From: Paraburkholderia graminis C4D1M
Lineage (GTDB): Bacteria; Pseudomonadota; Gammaproteobacteria; Burkholderiales; Burkholderiaceae
Direction of reading: 5' to 3'
Assembly: GCF_000172415.1 (NCBI RefSeq)
Contig: NZ_ABLD01000031.1
Coordinates: 1-48,630 of the forward strand
Length of the DNA stretch: 48,630 nt
The notes beneath the pieces were generated by a model that made no database searches, was not told the DNA's origin, and was given only the letters and a program-made list of their open reading frames with translations. Shown here piece by piece: positions 32,241 to 40,992 of this stretch; the stretch's first letter is position 1, and each line of letters begins with the position of its first letter. The translations under genes were made by a program, and so were the position numbers.

Positions 32241-33469
32241 ATATCTATGCAGTAGGCGGCGCGATTCGCGACGAATTGCTGGGCGTGCCGGTGCAGGACC
32301 GCGATTACGTGGTGGTCGGCGCGACACCCGAGCAGATGATCGCGCAGGGTTACCGTCCGGTGGGCAAGGACTTTCCTGTGTTCCTGCATCCGCAGACGCA
32401 TGAGGAGTACGCGCTCGCGCGAACCGAGCGCAAGACCGCGGCCGGTTATCACGGCTTCCAGTTTTTCTATGCGCCCGACGTGACGCTCGAGGAAGACCTC
32501 GCGCGCCGCGATCTCACCATCAACGCGATGGCACGCGAAGTGCGCCCCGACGGCGAGCTGACCGGGCCGGTCATCGATCCGTTCGGCGGTCAGCGCGATC
32601 TCGAGGCGAAACTTTTTCGCCACGTCAGCGACGCGTTTCTCGAAGACCCCGTGCGCATCCTGCGAATCGCGCGCTTTGCCGCGCGTTTCGCCGATTTCAG
32701 CGTCGCGCCCGAGACGCTCGCGCTGATGCGCAAGATGGTCGCCGACGGCGAAGTGGATGCGCTCGTCGCCGAACGCGTGTGGCAGGAGGTGTCGCGTGGT
32801 CTGATGGAAAAGAAGCCGTCGCGCATGTTCGACGTGCTGCGCGAGTGCGGCGCGTTGGCGCGCATTCTGCCGGAAATCGATGCGCTATTCGGCGTGCCGC
32901 AGCGCGCCGACTATCACCCCGAGGTCGACACGGGCGTGCACGTCATGATGGTGCTCGATCACGCCGCGCAGCAGGGTTATGCGCTGCCCGTGCGGTTCGC
33001 CGCGCTCACGCACGACCTCGGCAAAGCCACTACGCCTGAAGACATCCTGCCCCGGCATCTCGGCCACGAAGGGCGCAGCGTGGATCTGCTCAAGCCGCTG
33101 TGCGAGCGCCTGCGCGTGCCGAACGAATGCCGCGATCTCGCATTGCTGGTGGCGCGCGAGCACGGCAACATTCATCGCGTGATGGAAATGGGCGCGGCTG
33201 CGCTCGTGCGCCTGCTCGAGCGCAGCGACGCGATTCGCAAGCCGTCGCGTTTCGCTGAAGCCTTGCAGGCTTGCGAAGCCGACGCGCGCGGACGGCTCGG
33301 TTTCGAGGCGCGCGACTATCCGCAGGCCGAGCGCTTGAGAGTCGCGCTCGTCGCGGCGCGCGGCGTGGATGCGGGTGCGGTCGCGAAGCAACTCGCCGAT
33401 GCGCCGGCCGGCATCAAGGACGCGGTGCATCAGGAGCGTGTGCGGGCGGTGGCCGCGGCGCTGGAGTGA
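32237..33469 (+). CDS. cca: Multifunctional CCA-adding enzyme (tRNA nucleotidyltransferase with HD domain)
   Basis: A 410-residue class II tRNA nucleotidyltransferase that adds or repairs the 3' CCA of tRNA. The catalytic head has YAVGGAIRDELLGVPVQDRD (the GG and DxD-type residues), then LARRDLTINAMARE, and RFAARFADFSVAPETLALM in the neck. The C-terminal HD domain (YHPEVDTGVHVMMVLDHAA and ALTHDLGKATT) gives the phosphohydrolase activities of the long, multifunctional form. ATG 32237 starts exactly at MNIYAVGG. An ATG six bases earlier is also in frame. It overlaps the GST stop. Confidence 0.95.
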   Translation: MNIYAVGGAIRDELLGVPVQDRDYVVVGATPEQMIAQGYRPVGKDFPVFLHPQTHEEYALARTERKTAAGYHGFQFFYAPDVTLEEDLARRDLTINAMAREVRPDGELTGPVIDPFGGQRDLEAKLFRHVSDAFLEDPVRILRIARFAARFADFSVAPETLALMRKMVADGEVDALVAERVWQEVSRGLMEKKPSRMFDVLRECGALARILPEIDALFGVPQRADYHPEVDTGVHVMMVLDHAAQQGYALPVRFAALTHDLGKATTPEDILPRHLGHEGRSVDLLKPLCERLRVPNECRDLALLVAREHGNIHRVMEMGAAALVRLLERSDAIRKPSRFAEALQACEADARGRLGFEARDYPQAERLRVALVAARGVDAGAVAKQLADAPAGIKDAVHQERVRAVAAALE

Positions 33470-33529
33470 AACGCTCGATGCACGGGTCGCCGTTGCCTGT
33501 CAGCGCAAACCGCGTTCGAGAAACCGCAG

Positions 33530-33724
33530 CTACAAGAGCCGCGCGATAAACGACAGCAGCATCGACAGCAACAGCGTGGACATGAACGGGAAATGATATT
33601 CGCGTCCGAAAAGACGCACGGTCACGTCGCCGGGCATGCGTCCAATGCCGAGCTTGCGAAGCCACGGCCAGCAGGCCGACAGCACCGCAAGAGCGACGAA
33701 CGTGGTCAGCAGCCAGCGGATCAT
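33530..33724 (-). CDS. DUF2905-family small membrane protein
   Basis: A 64-residue protein with two hydrophobic helices (WLLTTFVALAVLSACWPWL and the C-terminal FMSTLLLSMLLSFIARLL) flanking the conserved loop RKLGIGRMPGDVTVRL. This is the DUF2905 pattern, with no known function. ATG 33724 is chosen because the upstream 16 codons add nothing family-like. It follows the MidA-type methyltransferase gene by 16 bp on the same strand. Confidence 0.85.
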   Translation of the reverse strand: MIRWLLTTFVALAVLSACWPWLRKLGIGRMPGDVTVRLFGREYHFPFMSTLLLSMLLSFIARLL

Positions 33725-33740
33725 GACGTGTATCCCGGCG

Positions 33741-34931
33741 TCACAACGTATGCGACCGGTCGCCGCTTGCAAACGCCTGCAGCGTGTCTTCGAGTCCGCG
33801 CGAGAACGCGATCACCTTGAAGAGCTCGCCCATCTCGGCCTCCGACAACAGCTTCTGGACCGCATTCGCCGCGGGCAGAAAGCGCGCGGTGTCGGCGGGA
33901 TCGATTTCCGAAAGCGCATCCGTAATGCCCGCATTCAGCAGAAAGCGGGCTTGCGATGTGAACCCCAGCAGGTCCGCGCCGGTCTCGACGCCCGCTTCGG
34001 CGATGCCGGTGAATTCCACGTGCGCGGTAATGTCCTGCAAGCCCGGATAAACAAACGGATCGCCGTGCGCGCGATGCCGGTAGTGGCACATCAGCGTGCC
34101 TTGCGCGCGCTGCGCATGGTAGTACTCGTGACGCGGGAAACCATAGTCGATGAAAAACGCCGCGCCGCGCGCGAGCATCGTGCAGATGGTCCGCGTGAAG
34201 GCACGCGCGGCGTCGTGCGTCTCCGCGACGTAGTCGCCGCCGCCGGTGTCGATTTCCGAGAGCAGCGCCGTATCCGCCGACGCGGACACTTCACGGTCTT
34301 CGAATGCGAACCAGCCGTCGCGCCAGACGACGCCGCGTTCGCGCCACGCGCCGTCGACGGAAGCGAACAGCCGCACCGGCATCGCGTCCAGCACCTCGTT
34401 GCCGATCACCACGCCTTCGAAGCGCTCGGGCAACGCGTCGAGCCAGCGCACTTTGGCGGCGAGCGCGGGCGCCGCGGCTGCGATGGTTTCGCGCTGACGC
34501 TCGCGCAATTCGCCGGAAAGGTCGACGATCGAATAGCTGTCGAACTCGGCGCCGAGTGCAGCCAGTGCGTTGAGCAGGCCGGCCGCGAGTTTGCCGGTGC
34601 CCGCGCCGAACTCCATCACGTCGCGCGTGCCGCTTGCCTGCAACGCTTCGGCGATGGGCCGCGCAAGCGTGGCCGCGAAGAGCGGCGACAGTTCGGGCGC
34701 CGTGACGAAGTCGCTGCCGTCGTCGCCGCGCAGCCCGAATTTGCGGGCGCCGCCGCTGTAGTAGCCGAGTCCGGGCGCGTACAGCGCGCGCGCCATGTAG
34801 CGGTCGAACGGCAACCAGCCGCCGGCGTCGTCGATGTCCGCGCGAATCCGGGCGACGAGCGCTTCTGACTGCGCGAGCGCGCTTGGGCCGGGAGCAGGTA
34901 AACTATCGGGTTGGTGAGCTTTCGGATTCAT
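33741..34931 (-). CDS. MidA/NDUFAF7-type SAM-dependent methyltransferase
   Basis: A 396-residue class I methyltransferase. WLPFDRYMARALYAPGLGYY near residue 37 and FVTAPELSPLFAATLARPIA are family blocks. DVMEFGAGTGKLAAGLL is SAM motif I at about residues 105-121. GVVIGNEVLDAMPVRLF and AFFIDYGFPRHEYYHAQR follow. In mitochondria NDUFAF7/MidA methylates an Arg of the complex I NDUFS2 subunit. The bacterial target is not established. ATG 34931 starts the family N-terminus, and the longer frame to 35027 would overlap the divergent reductase gene. The two divergent ATGs are 13 bp apart. Confidence 0.88.
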   Translation of the reverse strand: MNPKAHQPDSLPAPGPSALAQSEALVARIRADIDDAGGWLPFDRYMARALYAPGLGYYSGGARKFGLRGDDGSDFVTAPELSPLFAATLARPIAEALQASGTRDVMEFGAGTGKLAAGLLNALAALGAEFDSYSIVDLSGELRERQRETIAAAAPALAAKVRWLDALPERFEGVVIGNEVLDAMPVRLFASVDGAWRERGVVWRDGWFAFEDREVSASADTALLSEIDTGGGDYVAETHDAARAFTRTICTMLARGAAFFIDYGFPRHEYYHAQRAQGTLMCHYRHRAHGDPFVYPGLQDITAHVEFTGIAEAGVETGADLLGFTSQARFLLNAGITDALSEIDPADTARFLPAANAVQKLLSEAEMGELFKVIAFSRGLEDTLQAFASGDRSHTL

Positions 34932-34944
34932 CCCCGCATTGTAA

Positions 34945-35762
34945 ATGACCGCTTCCACGGACACTGCCGGCGCCCGCGCGCCTGAAACGCCGCGCGTCGT
35001 GCTGATTACCGGCGCCGCGCGCCGCATCGGACGCGCGCTCGCGCTTGGCTTTGCCGCGCGCGGCTGGGACGTGGCGGTCCACTACGGCGCCTCGCGGCAC
35101 GAAGCCGAAGAGGTGGTCGCGGAAATCGTCGGCATGGGCCGCCGGGCGGTGGCCTTGCACGCCGAACTGGGCGATGAGGCCCAAGTCACGGGCCTGTTGC
35201 CGGCCTGCATCGCCGCGCTCGGCCGGCCGGCGTGCATCGTGAACAACGCCTCGCGCTTCGAGGAAGACACCGCGCTCGACGTCGGCTATGAACTGCTGCT
35301 GAAGCTGACCGCGATGAACCTCGGCGCGCCGCTCGTGCTCGCGCGCATGCTGTACGACGCGACGCCGCAGCCGCGCTGACGGACGAAACGCAGCGCAGCG
35401 TGGTCATCAACGTGCTGGATCAGAAGCTGTACAACATGAACCCGGACTACCTGTCCTATACGCTGTCGAAGGCGGCGTTGCAGACCGCCACGGTCGCGCT
35501 TGCGCAGGCGTTGGCGCCGAAGGTGCGGGTGGTCGGGCTCGCGCCGGGCCTCACGATGCAATCCGCCGATCAGACGCCGGAAAGCTTTGCGGCGGCTCAC
35601 ACGGTTACGCCGTTGGGTCGCGCGTCGCGGCCCGAAGATGTCGTCGCCGCCGCGCTGTATCTCGCGGATGCAAGCGGCGTCACAGGAACGACGCTGGTTG
35701 TCGACGGCGGGCAGCACCTCGTGCCGCTGCCGCGCGACGTGATGTTTTTGACGGGCGCCTGA
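34945..35762 (+). pseudogene. FolM-like pteridine/SDR reductase, frameshifted
   Basis: The first part (34945-35379) opens with VVLITGAARRIGRALALGFA, the NADPH site typical of pteridine reductase and FolM. It continues through IVNNASRFEEDT before TGA at 35377-35379. The second part, in another frame, carries the catalytic YxxxK (DYLSYTLSKAALQTATVALA), VVGLAPGLTM and DASGVTGTTLVVDGGQ to 35762. The break is near 35370 in gacgccgcagccgcgctgac. Restoring one G (caggcc) joins DATPQ to AALTDETQRSVVINV. So a one-base deletion or base-calling error splits one gene of about 272 codons. It precedes folB, which fits dihydromonapterin or dihydrofolate reduction. Confidence 0.8.
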
Positions 35763-35817
35763 AGCACCGCTTGCGCCCCCTTGCGTGCCACGCACGCTTT
35801 TTTGGACTGGAACGAAC

Positions 35818-36213
35818 ATGTTTGCCGCTCTTTCGCATCCCCGGCTTGCCGATTGCCGCCGGCTCTTTCTGCGCAATTACGAAGTGCACATCAACATCGG
35901 CGTGCACGACTTCGAAAAGCGCGGCGAACAGCGCGTGGTGATCAACGTCGAACTGTTCGTGCCGCTCGCGCTGTCCACGCCGGTTGAAGACAAGCTGGCC
36001 GAAGTCGTCGACTACGACTTCATGCGATCCACCATTTCGCGCCGCGTCGAGCAAGGTCATATTCATCTGCAGGAAACGCTGTGCGACGATCTGGTGAAGA
36101 CCATGCTCGAGCATCCGCAAGTGCGGGCCGCGCGCGTGTCCACCGAAAAGCCCGATGTGTATCCCGACTGCGACGCGGTGGGCGTCGAAGTATTCCGAAT
36201 CAAAGAGGACTGA
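35818..36213 (+). CDS. folB: Dihydroneopterin aldolase
   Basis: A 131-residue enzyme that splits dihydroneopterin to 6-hydroxymethyl-dihydropterin in folate synthesis. NYEVHINIGVHDFEKRGEQR near residue 19 is the conserved substrate-site start. VEDKLAEVVDYDFMRSTI follows, then HLQETLCDDLVKTML, with the Glu used in catalysis, and the C-terminal VRAARVSTEKPDVYPDCDAV. ATG 35818 is chosen over an upstream ATG (35785) because GGAACG precedes it and it suits the family length. It lies 55 bp after the broken FolM-like gene and three bases before ttcA. Confidence 0.92.
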   Translation: MFAALSHPRLADCRRLFLRNYEVHINIGVHDFEKRGEQRVVINVELFVPLALSTPVEDKLAEVVDYDFMRSTISRRVEQGHIHLQETLCDDLVKTMLEHPQVRAARVSTEKPDVYPDCDAVGVEVFRIKED

Positions 36214-36216
36214 GCC

Positions 36217-37191
36217 ATGAACGCTCCCGAAATCATGGACGCCGCCGCGCCCGCCGCTCGCGAAAAGTCGCCGCTCACGCGCCGCGAGCAGAAAGAGGCG
36301 TACGAGAACAACAAGCTCTTCAAGCGGCTCGCGCGCCTGGTGGGCCAGGCGATCGGCGACTTCAACATGATCGAGAACGGCGACAAGGTGATGGTGTGCC
36401 TGTCGGGCGGCAAGGACAGCTACGCGATGCTCGACGTGCTGATGCGCCTGCGCGAGCGCGCGCCGATCAACTTCGACATCGTCGCGGTCAACCTCGATCA
36501 GAAGCAGCCCGGCTTTCCCGAACACGTGCTGCCCGAGTATCTGAAGCAACTGGACATTCCGTTTCATATCGAGAATCAGGACACCTACAGCATCGTCAAG
36601 CGGCTGGTGCCCGAGGGCAAGACCACGTGCTCGCTGTGCTCGCGGCTGCGGCGCGGCATTCTGTACCGCGTGGCGGGCGAACTCGGCGCGACCAAGATCG
36701 CGCTCGGCCATCATCGCGACGACATTCTGCAAACGCTGCTGCTCAACATGTTTTACGGCGGCAAGCTGAAGGGCATGCCGCCCAAGCTGCAATCGGACGA
36801 CGGCAAGAACATCGTGATCCGTCCGCTCGCTTACGTGAAGGAAACCGATCTGGAAAAGTACGCCGAGCTGCGTGAATTCCCGATCATTCCGTGCAATCTG
36901 TGCGGCAGTCAGCCGAACCTGAAGCGTGCGGAAATGAAGGCGCTGATTCGCGATTGGGAGAAGCGCTTTCCGGGCCGCATCGAGAACATGTTCAATGCGT
37001 TGACGAACGTCGTGCCGTCGCATCTGATGGATCACAAGCTGTTTCCGTTTGCGGATTTGCGCGCGACCGGCGAGGCCGACCCGCAAGGCGACATCGCATT
37101 CGACGAAGAACCGTGTTCGACCGATGCGAGTGACGGTGCGCCGCTCGGTGCGGCGCGGCCTATCTCCATTGTCCAGTTCGACGATCTGTGA
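36217..37191 (+). CDS. ttcA: tRNA 2-thiocytidine(32) synthetase
   Basis: A 324-residue iron-sulfur tRNA thiolase. The PP-loop ATP-binding motif VCLSGGKDSYAMLDVL is at about residues 62-77. The cluster-binding cysteines lie in TTCSLCSRLRRGILY (CxxC) and IIPCNLCGSQPNL. ALGHHRDDILQTLLLNMFYG and NVVPSHLMDHKLFPF are also typical. The enzyme puts sulfur on C32 of certain tRNAs. It starts three bases after folB and ends at a hairpin terminator, so it closes the reductase-folB-ttcA unit. Confidence 0.95.
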   Translation: MNAPEIMDAAAPAAREKSPLTRREQKEAYENNKLFKRLARLVGQAIGDFNMIENGDKVMVCLSGGKDSYAMLDVLMRLRERAPINFDIVAVNLDQKQPGFPEHVLPEYLKQLDIPFHIENQDTYSIVKRLVPEGKTTCSLCSRLRRGILYRVAGELGATKIALGHHRDDILQTLLLNMFYGGKLKGMPPKLQSDDGKNIVIRPLAYVKETDLEKYAELREFPIIPCNLCGSQPNLKRAEMKALIRDWEKRFPGRIENMFNALTNVVPSHLMDHKLFPFADLRATGEADPQGDIAFDEEPCSTDASDGAPLGAARPISIVQFDDL

Positions 37192-37241
37192 CCGGAAGTC
37201 CCGCATAAAAGGCGCTTCTTCACTTACTTTCGCTTGCAATG

Positions 37242-37263
37242 TGGCCGCTTTCGCGGCCATTTT
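37242..37263 (+). terminator. Terminator after ttcA
   Basis: TGGCCGC (37242-37248), loop TTTC, GCGGCCA (37253-37259), then TTTTC. A compact intrinsic terminator 50 bp past ttcA. Confidence 0.7.
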
Positions 37264-37277
37264 CGCGAGAGGGTGCG

Positions 37278-37286
37278 TGATAGAAT
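37278..37286 (+). promoter_or_regulatory. Extended -10 promoter of glmU
   Basis: TGATAGAAT is the extended -10 form (TG-N-TAGAAT), 33 bp before the glmU ATG at 37320 and just after the ttcA terminator. No -35 match is needed for this promoter type and none is clear. Confidence 0.6.
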
Positions 37287-37319
37287 CGTCGGCTCCAAAC
37301 TAGTCTATATGCCGACGCC

Positions 37320-38705
37320 ATGAACATCGTGATTTTGGCGGCAGGCACCGGTAAGCGCATGCGTTCCGCGCTGCCCAAGGTGCTCCATCCCCTGGCCGGC
37401 CGGCCGCTCCTCGCTCATGTCATCGACACTGCCCGCACGCTGAAGCCCACGCGCCTCGTCGTGGTAATCGGCCACGGCGCCGAGGCGGTTCGCGATGCGG
37501 TCGCCGCGCCCGACGTCCAGTTCGCCGTGCAGGAGCAACAGCTCGGCACTGGCCACGCGGTGCAGCAGGCGTTGCCGCTTCTCGATCCTTCGGTGCCTAC
37601 GCTCGTGCTGTATGGCGACGTGCCGCTCACGCGCGCCAGCACCTTGCAGGCGCTTGTCGAGCGCGCGGGCGAGGGTGCAGGCGAGGGCACAGGTGGCGGC
37701 GCTTATGGCGTGCTCACCGTGAAGCTCGCGGACCCGAGCGGCTACGGCCGCATCGTGCGCGATCCGCAAGGCAATGTGTCGCGCATCGTCGAACAGAAAG
37801 ATGCGAGCGCCGATCAGCTTCTCATCGACGAGATCAACACCGGCATCGTCGTTGCGCCGACCGGCCCGCTGTCGGGCTGGCTCGCCGCGCTGAAGAACGA
37901 TAACGCGCAAGGCGAGTTCTATCTGACCGACGCCGTGGAACTGGCGATCGAAGCGGGTCTCGACGTCGTCACCACGCAGCCGCAGGACGAGTGGGAAACG
38001 CTCGGCGTGAACAGCAAGCAGCAGCTTGCCGAACTCGAGCGGATTCACCAGCGCAATACGGCGGATGCGTTGCTCGTGGCCGGCGTGACGCTGGCCGACC
38101 CGGCGCGAGTGGATGTGCGCGGTACGCTCGAATGCGGCCGCGATGTGTCCATCGACGTGAATTGCGTATTCGAAGGCCGCGTCACGCTTGCCGATAACGT
38201 GACGATCGGACCGAACTGCGTGATCCGTAACGCGAGCATTGGCGCAGGCACGCGGGTCGATGCGTTCACGCATATCGAAGGCGCGGAAGTCGGCGCGCAC
38301 GTCGTGCTCGGACCGTATGCGCGGCTGCGCCCAGGCGCGTCGCTGAAGGACGAATCGCACGTCGGCAACTTCGTCGAAGTGAAGAACGCGGTGCTCGGCC
38401 ACGGCTCGAAGGCGAATCACCTCACCTATATCGGCGACTCGGATATTGGCGCACGCGTGAATATTGGTGCGGGCACCATCACCTGCAATTACGACGGCGC
38501 GAACAAGTTCCGCACGATCATCGAAGACGACGTGTTCGTCGGCTCCGACACGCAACTCGTTGCGCCGGTGCGCGTGAAGCGCGGCGCGACAATCGCGGCG
38601 GGCACGACGGTCTGGAAGGACGTCGAAGCGGACGCGCTCGTGCTGAACGACAAGACGCAAACCAGCAAGACGGGCTATGTACGCCCGACCAAAAAGAAGA
38701 ATTGA
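37320..38705 (+). CDS. glmU: Bifunctional GlcNAc-1-P uridyltransferase / GlcN-1-P acetyltransferase
   Basis: A 461-residue enzyme making UDP-GlcNAc, the precursor of peptidoglycan and lipid A. The N-terminal uridyltransferase shows IVILAAGTGKRMRSALPKVL, the signature loop at residues 5-20, then EQQLGTGHAVQQALP and LYGDVPL. The C-terminal left-handed beta-helix acetyltransferase contains hexapeptide repeats, DESHVGNFVEVKNAVLGHGS and NIGAGTITCNYDGANKF. A low-complexity Gly/Glu insert (GEGAGEGTGGGA, residues about 117-128) comes from an in-frame 12-bp tandem duplication in a surface loop. It is followed by glmS 63 bp later, the two steps of hexosamine supply. Confidence 0.96.
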   Translation: MNIVILAAGTGKRMRSALPKVLHPLAGRPLLAHVIDTARTLKPTRLVVVIGHGAEAVRDAVAAPDVQFAVQEQQLGTGHAVQQALPLLDPSVPTLVLYGDVPLTRASTLQALVERAGEGAGEGTGGGAYGVLTVKLADPSGYGRIVRDPQGNVSRIVEQKDASADQLLIDEINTGIVVAPTGPLSGWLAALKNDNAQGEFYLTDAVELAIEAGLDVVTTQPQDEWETLGVNSKQQLAELERIHQRNTADALLVAGVTLADPARVDVRGTLECGRDVSIDVNCVFEGRVTLADNVTIGPNCVIRNASIGAGTRVDAFTHIEGAEVGAHVVLGPYARLRPGASLKDESHVGNFVEVKNAVLGHGSKANHLTYIGDSDIGARVNIGAGTITCNYDGANKFRTIIEDDVFVGSDTQLVAPVRVKRGATIAAGTTVWKDVEADALVLNDKTQTSKTGYVRPTKKKN

Positions 38706-38768
38706 CGAAGAGCGTGGGCGCCGCGATTCGCGCCTTCGCACATTCCAGCACTGAATAGGAACAAGACC

Positions 38769-40586
38769 ATGTGCGGCATTGTCGGCGCGGCAGCGCAACG
38801 TAATATCGTCCCCGTCCTGATCGAAGGACTGCGGCGGCTCGAATACCGCGGCTACGATTCGTGCGGCGTCGCGGTCCTGGGCGAAAGCGGCCCGGCGCGC
38901 GCGCGCAGCGTGGCGCGCGTCGCCGATCTGGACGAGCAGGTGCGCGAGAGCCAACTCGGCGGCATTACCGGTATTGCGCATACGCGCTGGGCGACGCACG
39001 GCGCGCCCGTGACCGACAATGCCCATCCGATCTTCTCGAAAGATGCGCTGGCGTTGGTACACAACGGCATCATCGAGAATTACGAGTCGCTGCGGGAGAT
39101 GCTGCGCGGCAAGGGTTACACGTTTGTCTCGCAGACCGACACAGAGGTTATCGCGCATCTGATTCACAGCCTGTATCGCGGCGATCTGTTCGCGGCCGTG
39201 CGCGAGGCCGTCGGGCAACTGCACGGCGCTTATGCGATCGCGGTGCTGCATAAAGACCAGCCGCATACGGTGGTCGGCGCGCGCCAGGGTTCGCCGCTCG
39301 TGGTCGGGCTCGGCGACGGCGAGAACTTCCTCGCGTCCGACGCGCTCGCGCTCGCGGGCAGCACCGAGCGCTTCATTTTCCTGGAAGAAGGCGACGTCTG
39401 CGAGTTGACGCTCGAAGGCGTGCGGATCGCGGATCGCGAGGGCAACGAAGCGCTGCGCGAAGTGCGTCAGGTCGCGGCGTACGGCGGCGCGGTCGAGCTC
39501 GGCCCGTATCGCCACTTCATGCAGAAAGAGATTTTCGAGCAGCCGCGCGCGATCTCGGACACGATTCCGCCGTCCGATTCGTTCGACGCGTCGCTGTTCG
39601 GCGAGGGCGCCGGCAAGGTGTTCGCGGACATCGACAATCTGCTGATCCTCGCGTGCGGCACGAGCTACTACTCGGGGCTCACGGCGAAGTACTGGCTCGA
39701 GTCGATCGCGAAGATTCCGACGCAAGTCGAAATTGCCAGCGAGTATCGCTATCGCGAGTCGGTGCCGAATCCGAAGTCGCTCGTCGTGGTGATCTCGCAG
39801 TCGGGCGAAACCGCGGATACGCTCGCGGCGCTCAAGCATGCGCAGACGCTTGGGCATCGGCATACGCTGGCGGTGTGCAACGTCGGCACGAGCGCGATGG
39901 TGCGTCAGACCGAGCTCGCGTTCCTCACGCATGCGGGCCGCGAAATCGGCGTCGCGTCGACGAAGGCATTCACTACTCAGCTCGTCGCGCTATTCGTGCT
40001 GGCCGTCACGCTTGCGAAGCTGCGCGGGCGCGTGAGCCCAGAGCAGGAGGCCGAATACTTCAGGCAACTGCGCCATCTGCCGGCTGCGCTCAATAGCGTG
40101 CTGGCGTTGGAGCCGCAAATCATCGCGTGGTCGGAGGAATTTTCGCGCAAGGAACATGCACTGTTTCTCGGACGCGGCATGCATTATCCGATCGCGCTGG
40201 AAGGCGCGCTGAAGCTAAAGGAGATTTCCTACATTCACGCGGAAGCTTATCCCGCTGGCGAGTTGAAGCACGGACCGCTCGCGCTCGTGACCGAGGCGAT
40301 GCCGGTGGTCACCGTCGCGCCGAACGACGCGTTGCTGGAGAAGCTGAAGTCAAACATTCAGGAGGTGCGTGCGCGCGGCGGCCAGCTCTACGTGTTCGCC
40401 GACGCGGACACGAAGATCGTCAACGACGAAGGTCTGCATGTGATTCGCATGCCTGAACACTATGGTGTGCTTTCGCCGATCCTGCATGTGGTGCCGCTGC
40501 AGTTGCTCGCGTATCACACGGCTTGCGCGCGTGGCACGGATGTCGATAAGCCGCGGAATCTGGCGAAGTCGGTGACGGTGGAGTGA
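38769..40586 (+). CDS. glmS: Glutamine-fructose-6-phosphate aminotransferase (isomerising)
   Basis: A 605-residue GlcN-6-P synthase. The N-terminal glutaminase begins MCGIVGAAAQ, with Cys2 as nucleophile after Met removal, and carries RRLEYRGYDSCGVAV, GITGIAHTRWATHG and LVHNGIIENYE. Two SIS domains follow (ILACGTSYYSGLTAKYW and VVVISQSGETADTLAALKHA). The C-terminal LQLLAYHTACARGTDVDKPR with NLAKSVTVE is complete. I find no glmS ribozyme in the 63-bp gap, which is too short. It makes GlcN-6-P for glmM/glmU. A strong terminator follows. Confidence 0.97.
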   Translation: MCGIVGAAAQRNIVPVLIEGLRRLEYRGYDSCGVAVLGESGPARARSVARVADLDEQVRESQLGGITGIAHTRWATHGAPVTDNAHPIFSKDALALVHNGIIENYESLREMLRGKGYTFVSQTDTEVIAHLIHSLYRGDLFAAVREAVGQLHGAYAIAVLHKDQPHTVVGARQGSPLVVGLGDGENFLASDALALAGSTERFIFLEEGDVCELTLEGVRIADREGNEALREVRQVAAYGGAVELGPYRHFMQKEIFEQPRAISDTIPPSDSFDASLFGEGAGKVFADIDNLLILACGTSYYSGLTAKYWLESIAKIPTQVEIASEYRYRESVPNPKSLVVVISQSGETADTLAALKHAQTLGHRHTLAVCNVGTSAMVRQTELAFLTHAGREIGVASTKAFTTQLVALFVLAVTLAKLRGRVSPEQEAEYFRQLRHLPAALNSVLALEPQIIAWSEEFSRKEHALFLGRGMHYPIALEGALKLKEISYIHAEAYPAGELKHGPLALVTEAMPVVTVAPNDALLEKLKSNIQEVRARGGQLYVFADADTKIVNDEGLHVIRMPEHYGVLSPILHVVPLQLLAYHTACARGTDVDKPRNLAKSVTVE

Positions 40587-40629
40587 GGGTGGGGGAGCGT
40601 TGCGGGTCTGTCTGAGTAGCGCATCCAGC

Positions 40630-40658
40630 AAAAAGCGCCGGCTAGCCGGCGCTTTTTT
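40630..40658. terminator. Strong bidirectional terminator after glmS
   Basis: AGCGCCGGC-TA-GCCGGCGCT (40634-40653) with five As before it and six Ts after it (40653-40658). It serves glmS on the plus strand and the small minus-strand gene ending at 40732. Confidence 0.9.
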
Positions 40659-40731
40659 ATTGCAACTTTCGTTTATGCAACCGCGGCCATGCACCGCGCG
40701 GCACCTGTGCCACACGTGCCGCTTATGCGTC

Positions 40732-40992
40732 TCACAACTCCGGCCGCGCGAGGTCGCTCGTGACGATGTGCTCGCCGTAGACCTGTGCCGCGGCGACCGC
40801 TTCGAGCTTCGTCGGGTACGGCCCGAGTTCGGGCGCGCCGTCGAACGGGAACAGCACGCGGCCGTCCGTGGTTCGGACGACCTTCAACACGCCGAAGAAG
40901 CGTCGATAGCCCACCAGCCTGGACGTCGTCGATATGTCGAAATCGTCCTCTGACGCGGCGGGGACGCTCGGGATAAATGCGGTCTTGCTCAT
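40732..40992 (-). CDS. Small conserved protein of unknown function (DUF6723-like)
   Basis: An 86-residue acidic-to-neutral protein without signal peptide or membrane segment. The middle reads GYRRFFGVLKVVRTTDGRVL, then FPFDGAPELGPYPTKLEAVA. These look like a small beta-rich domain followed by a helix (AAAQVYGEHIVTSDLARPEL). I recall similar short proteins widely in Burkholderia, grouped under DUF6723, but cannot verify it here. The start may be ATG 40992 or the in-frame ATG at 41064, which adds 24 residues. Neither has a good ribosome-binding site, although GAGACA precedes the longer one. It is a single gene converging on glmS. Confidence 0.65.
   Translation of the reverse strand: MSKTAFIPSVPAASEDDFDISTTSRLVGYRRFFGVLKVVRTTDGRVLFPFDGAPELGPYPTKLEAVAAAQVYGEHIVTSDLARPEL

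Noticed and set aside
38706..38768. A glmS ribozyme upstream of glmS
   Set aside because: The gap is only 63 bp, and the ribozyme needs well over 100 nt and is found mainly in Gram-positive bacteria.
37305..39932. An 875-codon open frame on the minus strand across glmU and glmS
   Set aside because: It lies antisense to two essential genes with perfect family motifs, and its Arg/His/Ala-rich translation is what high-GC codon bias produces on the opposite strand.
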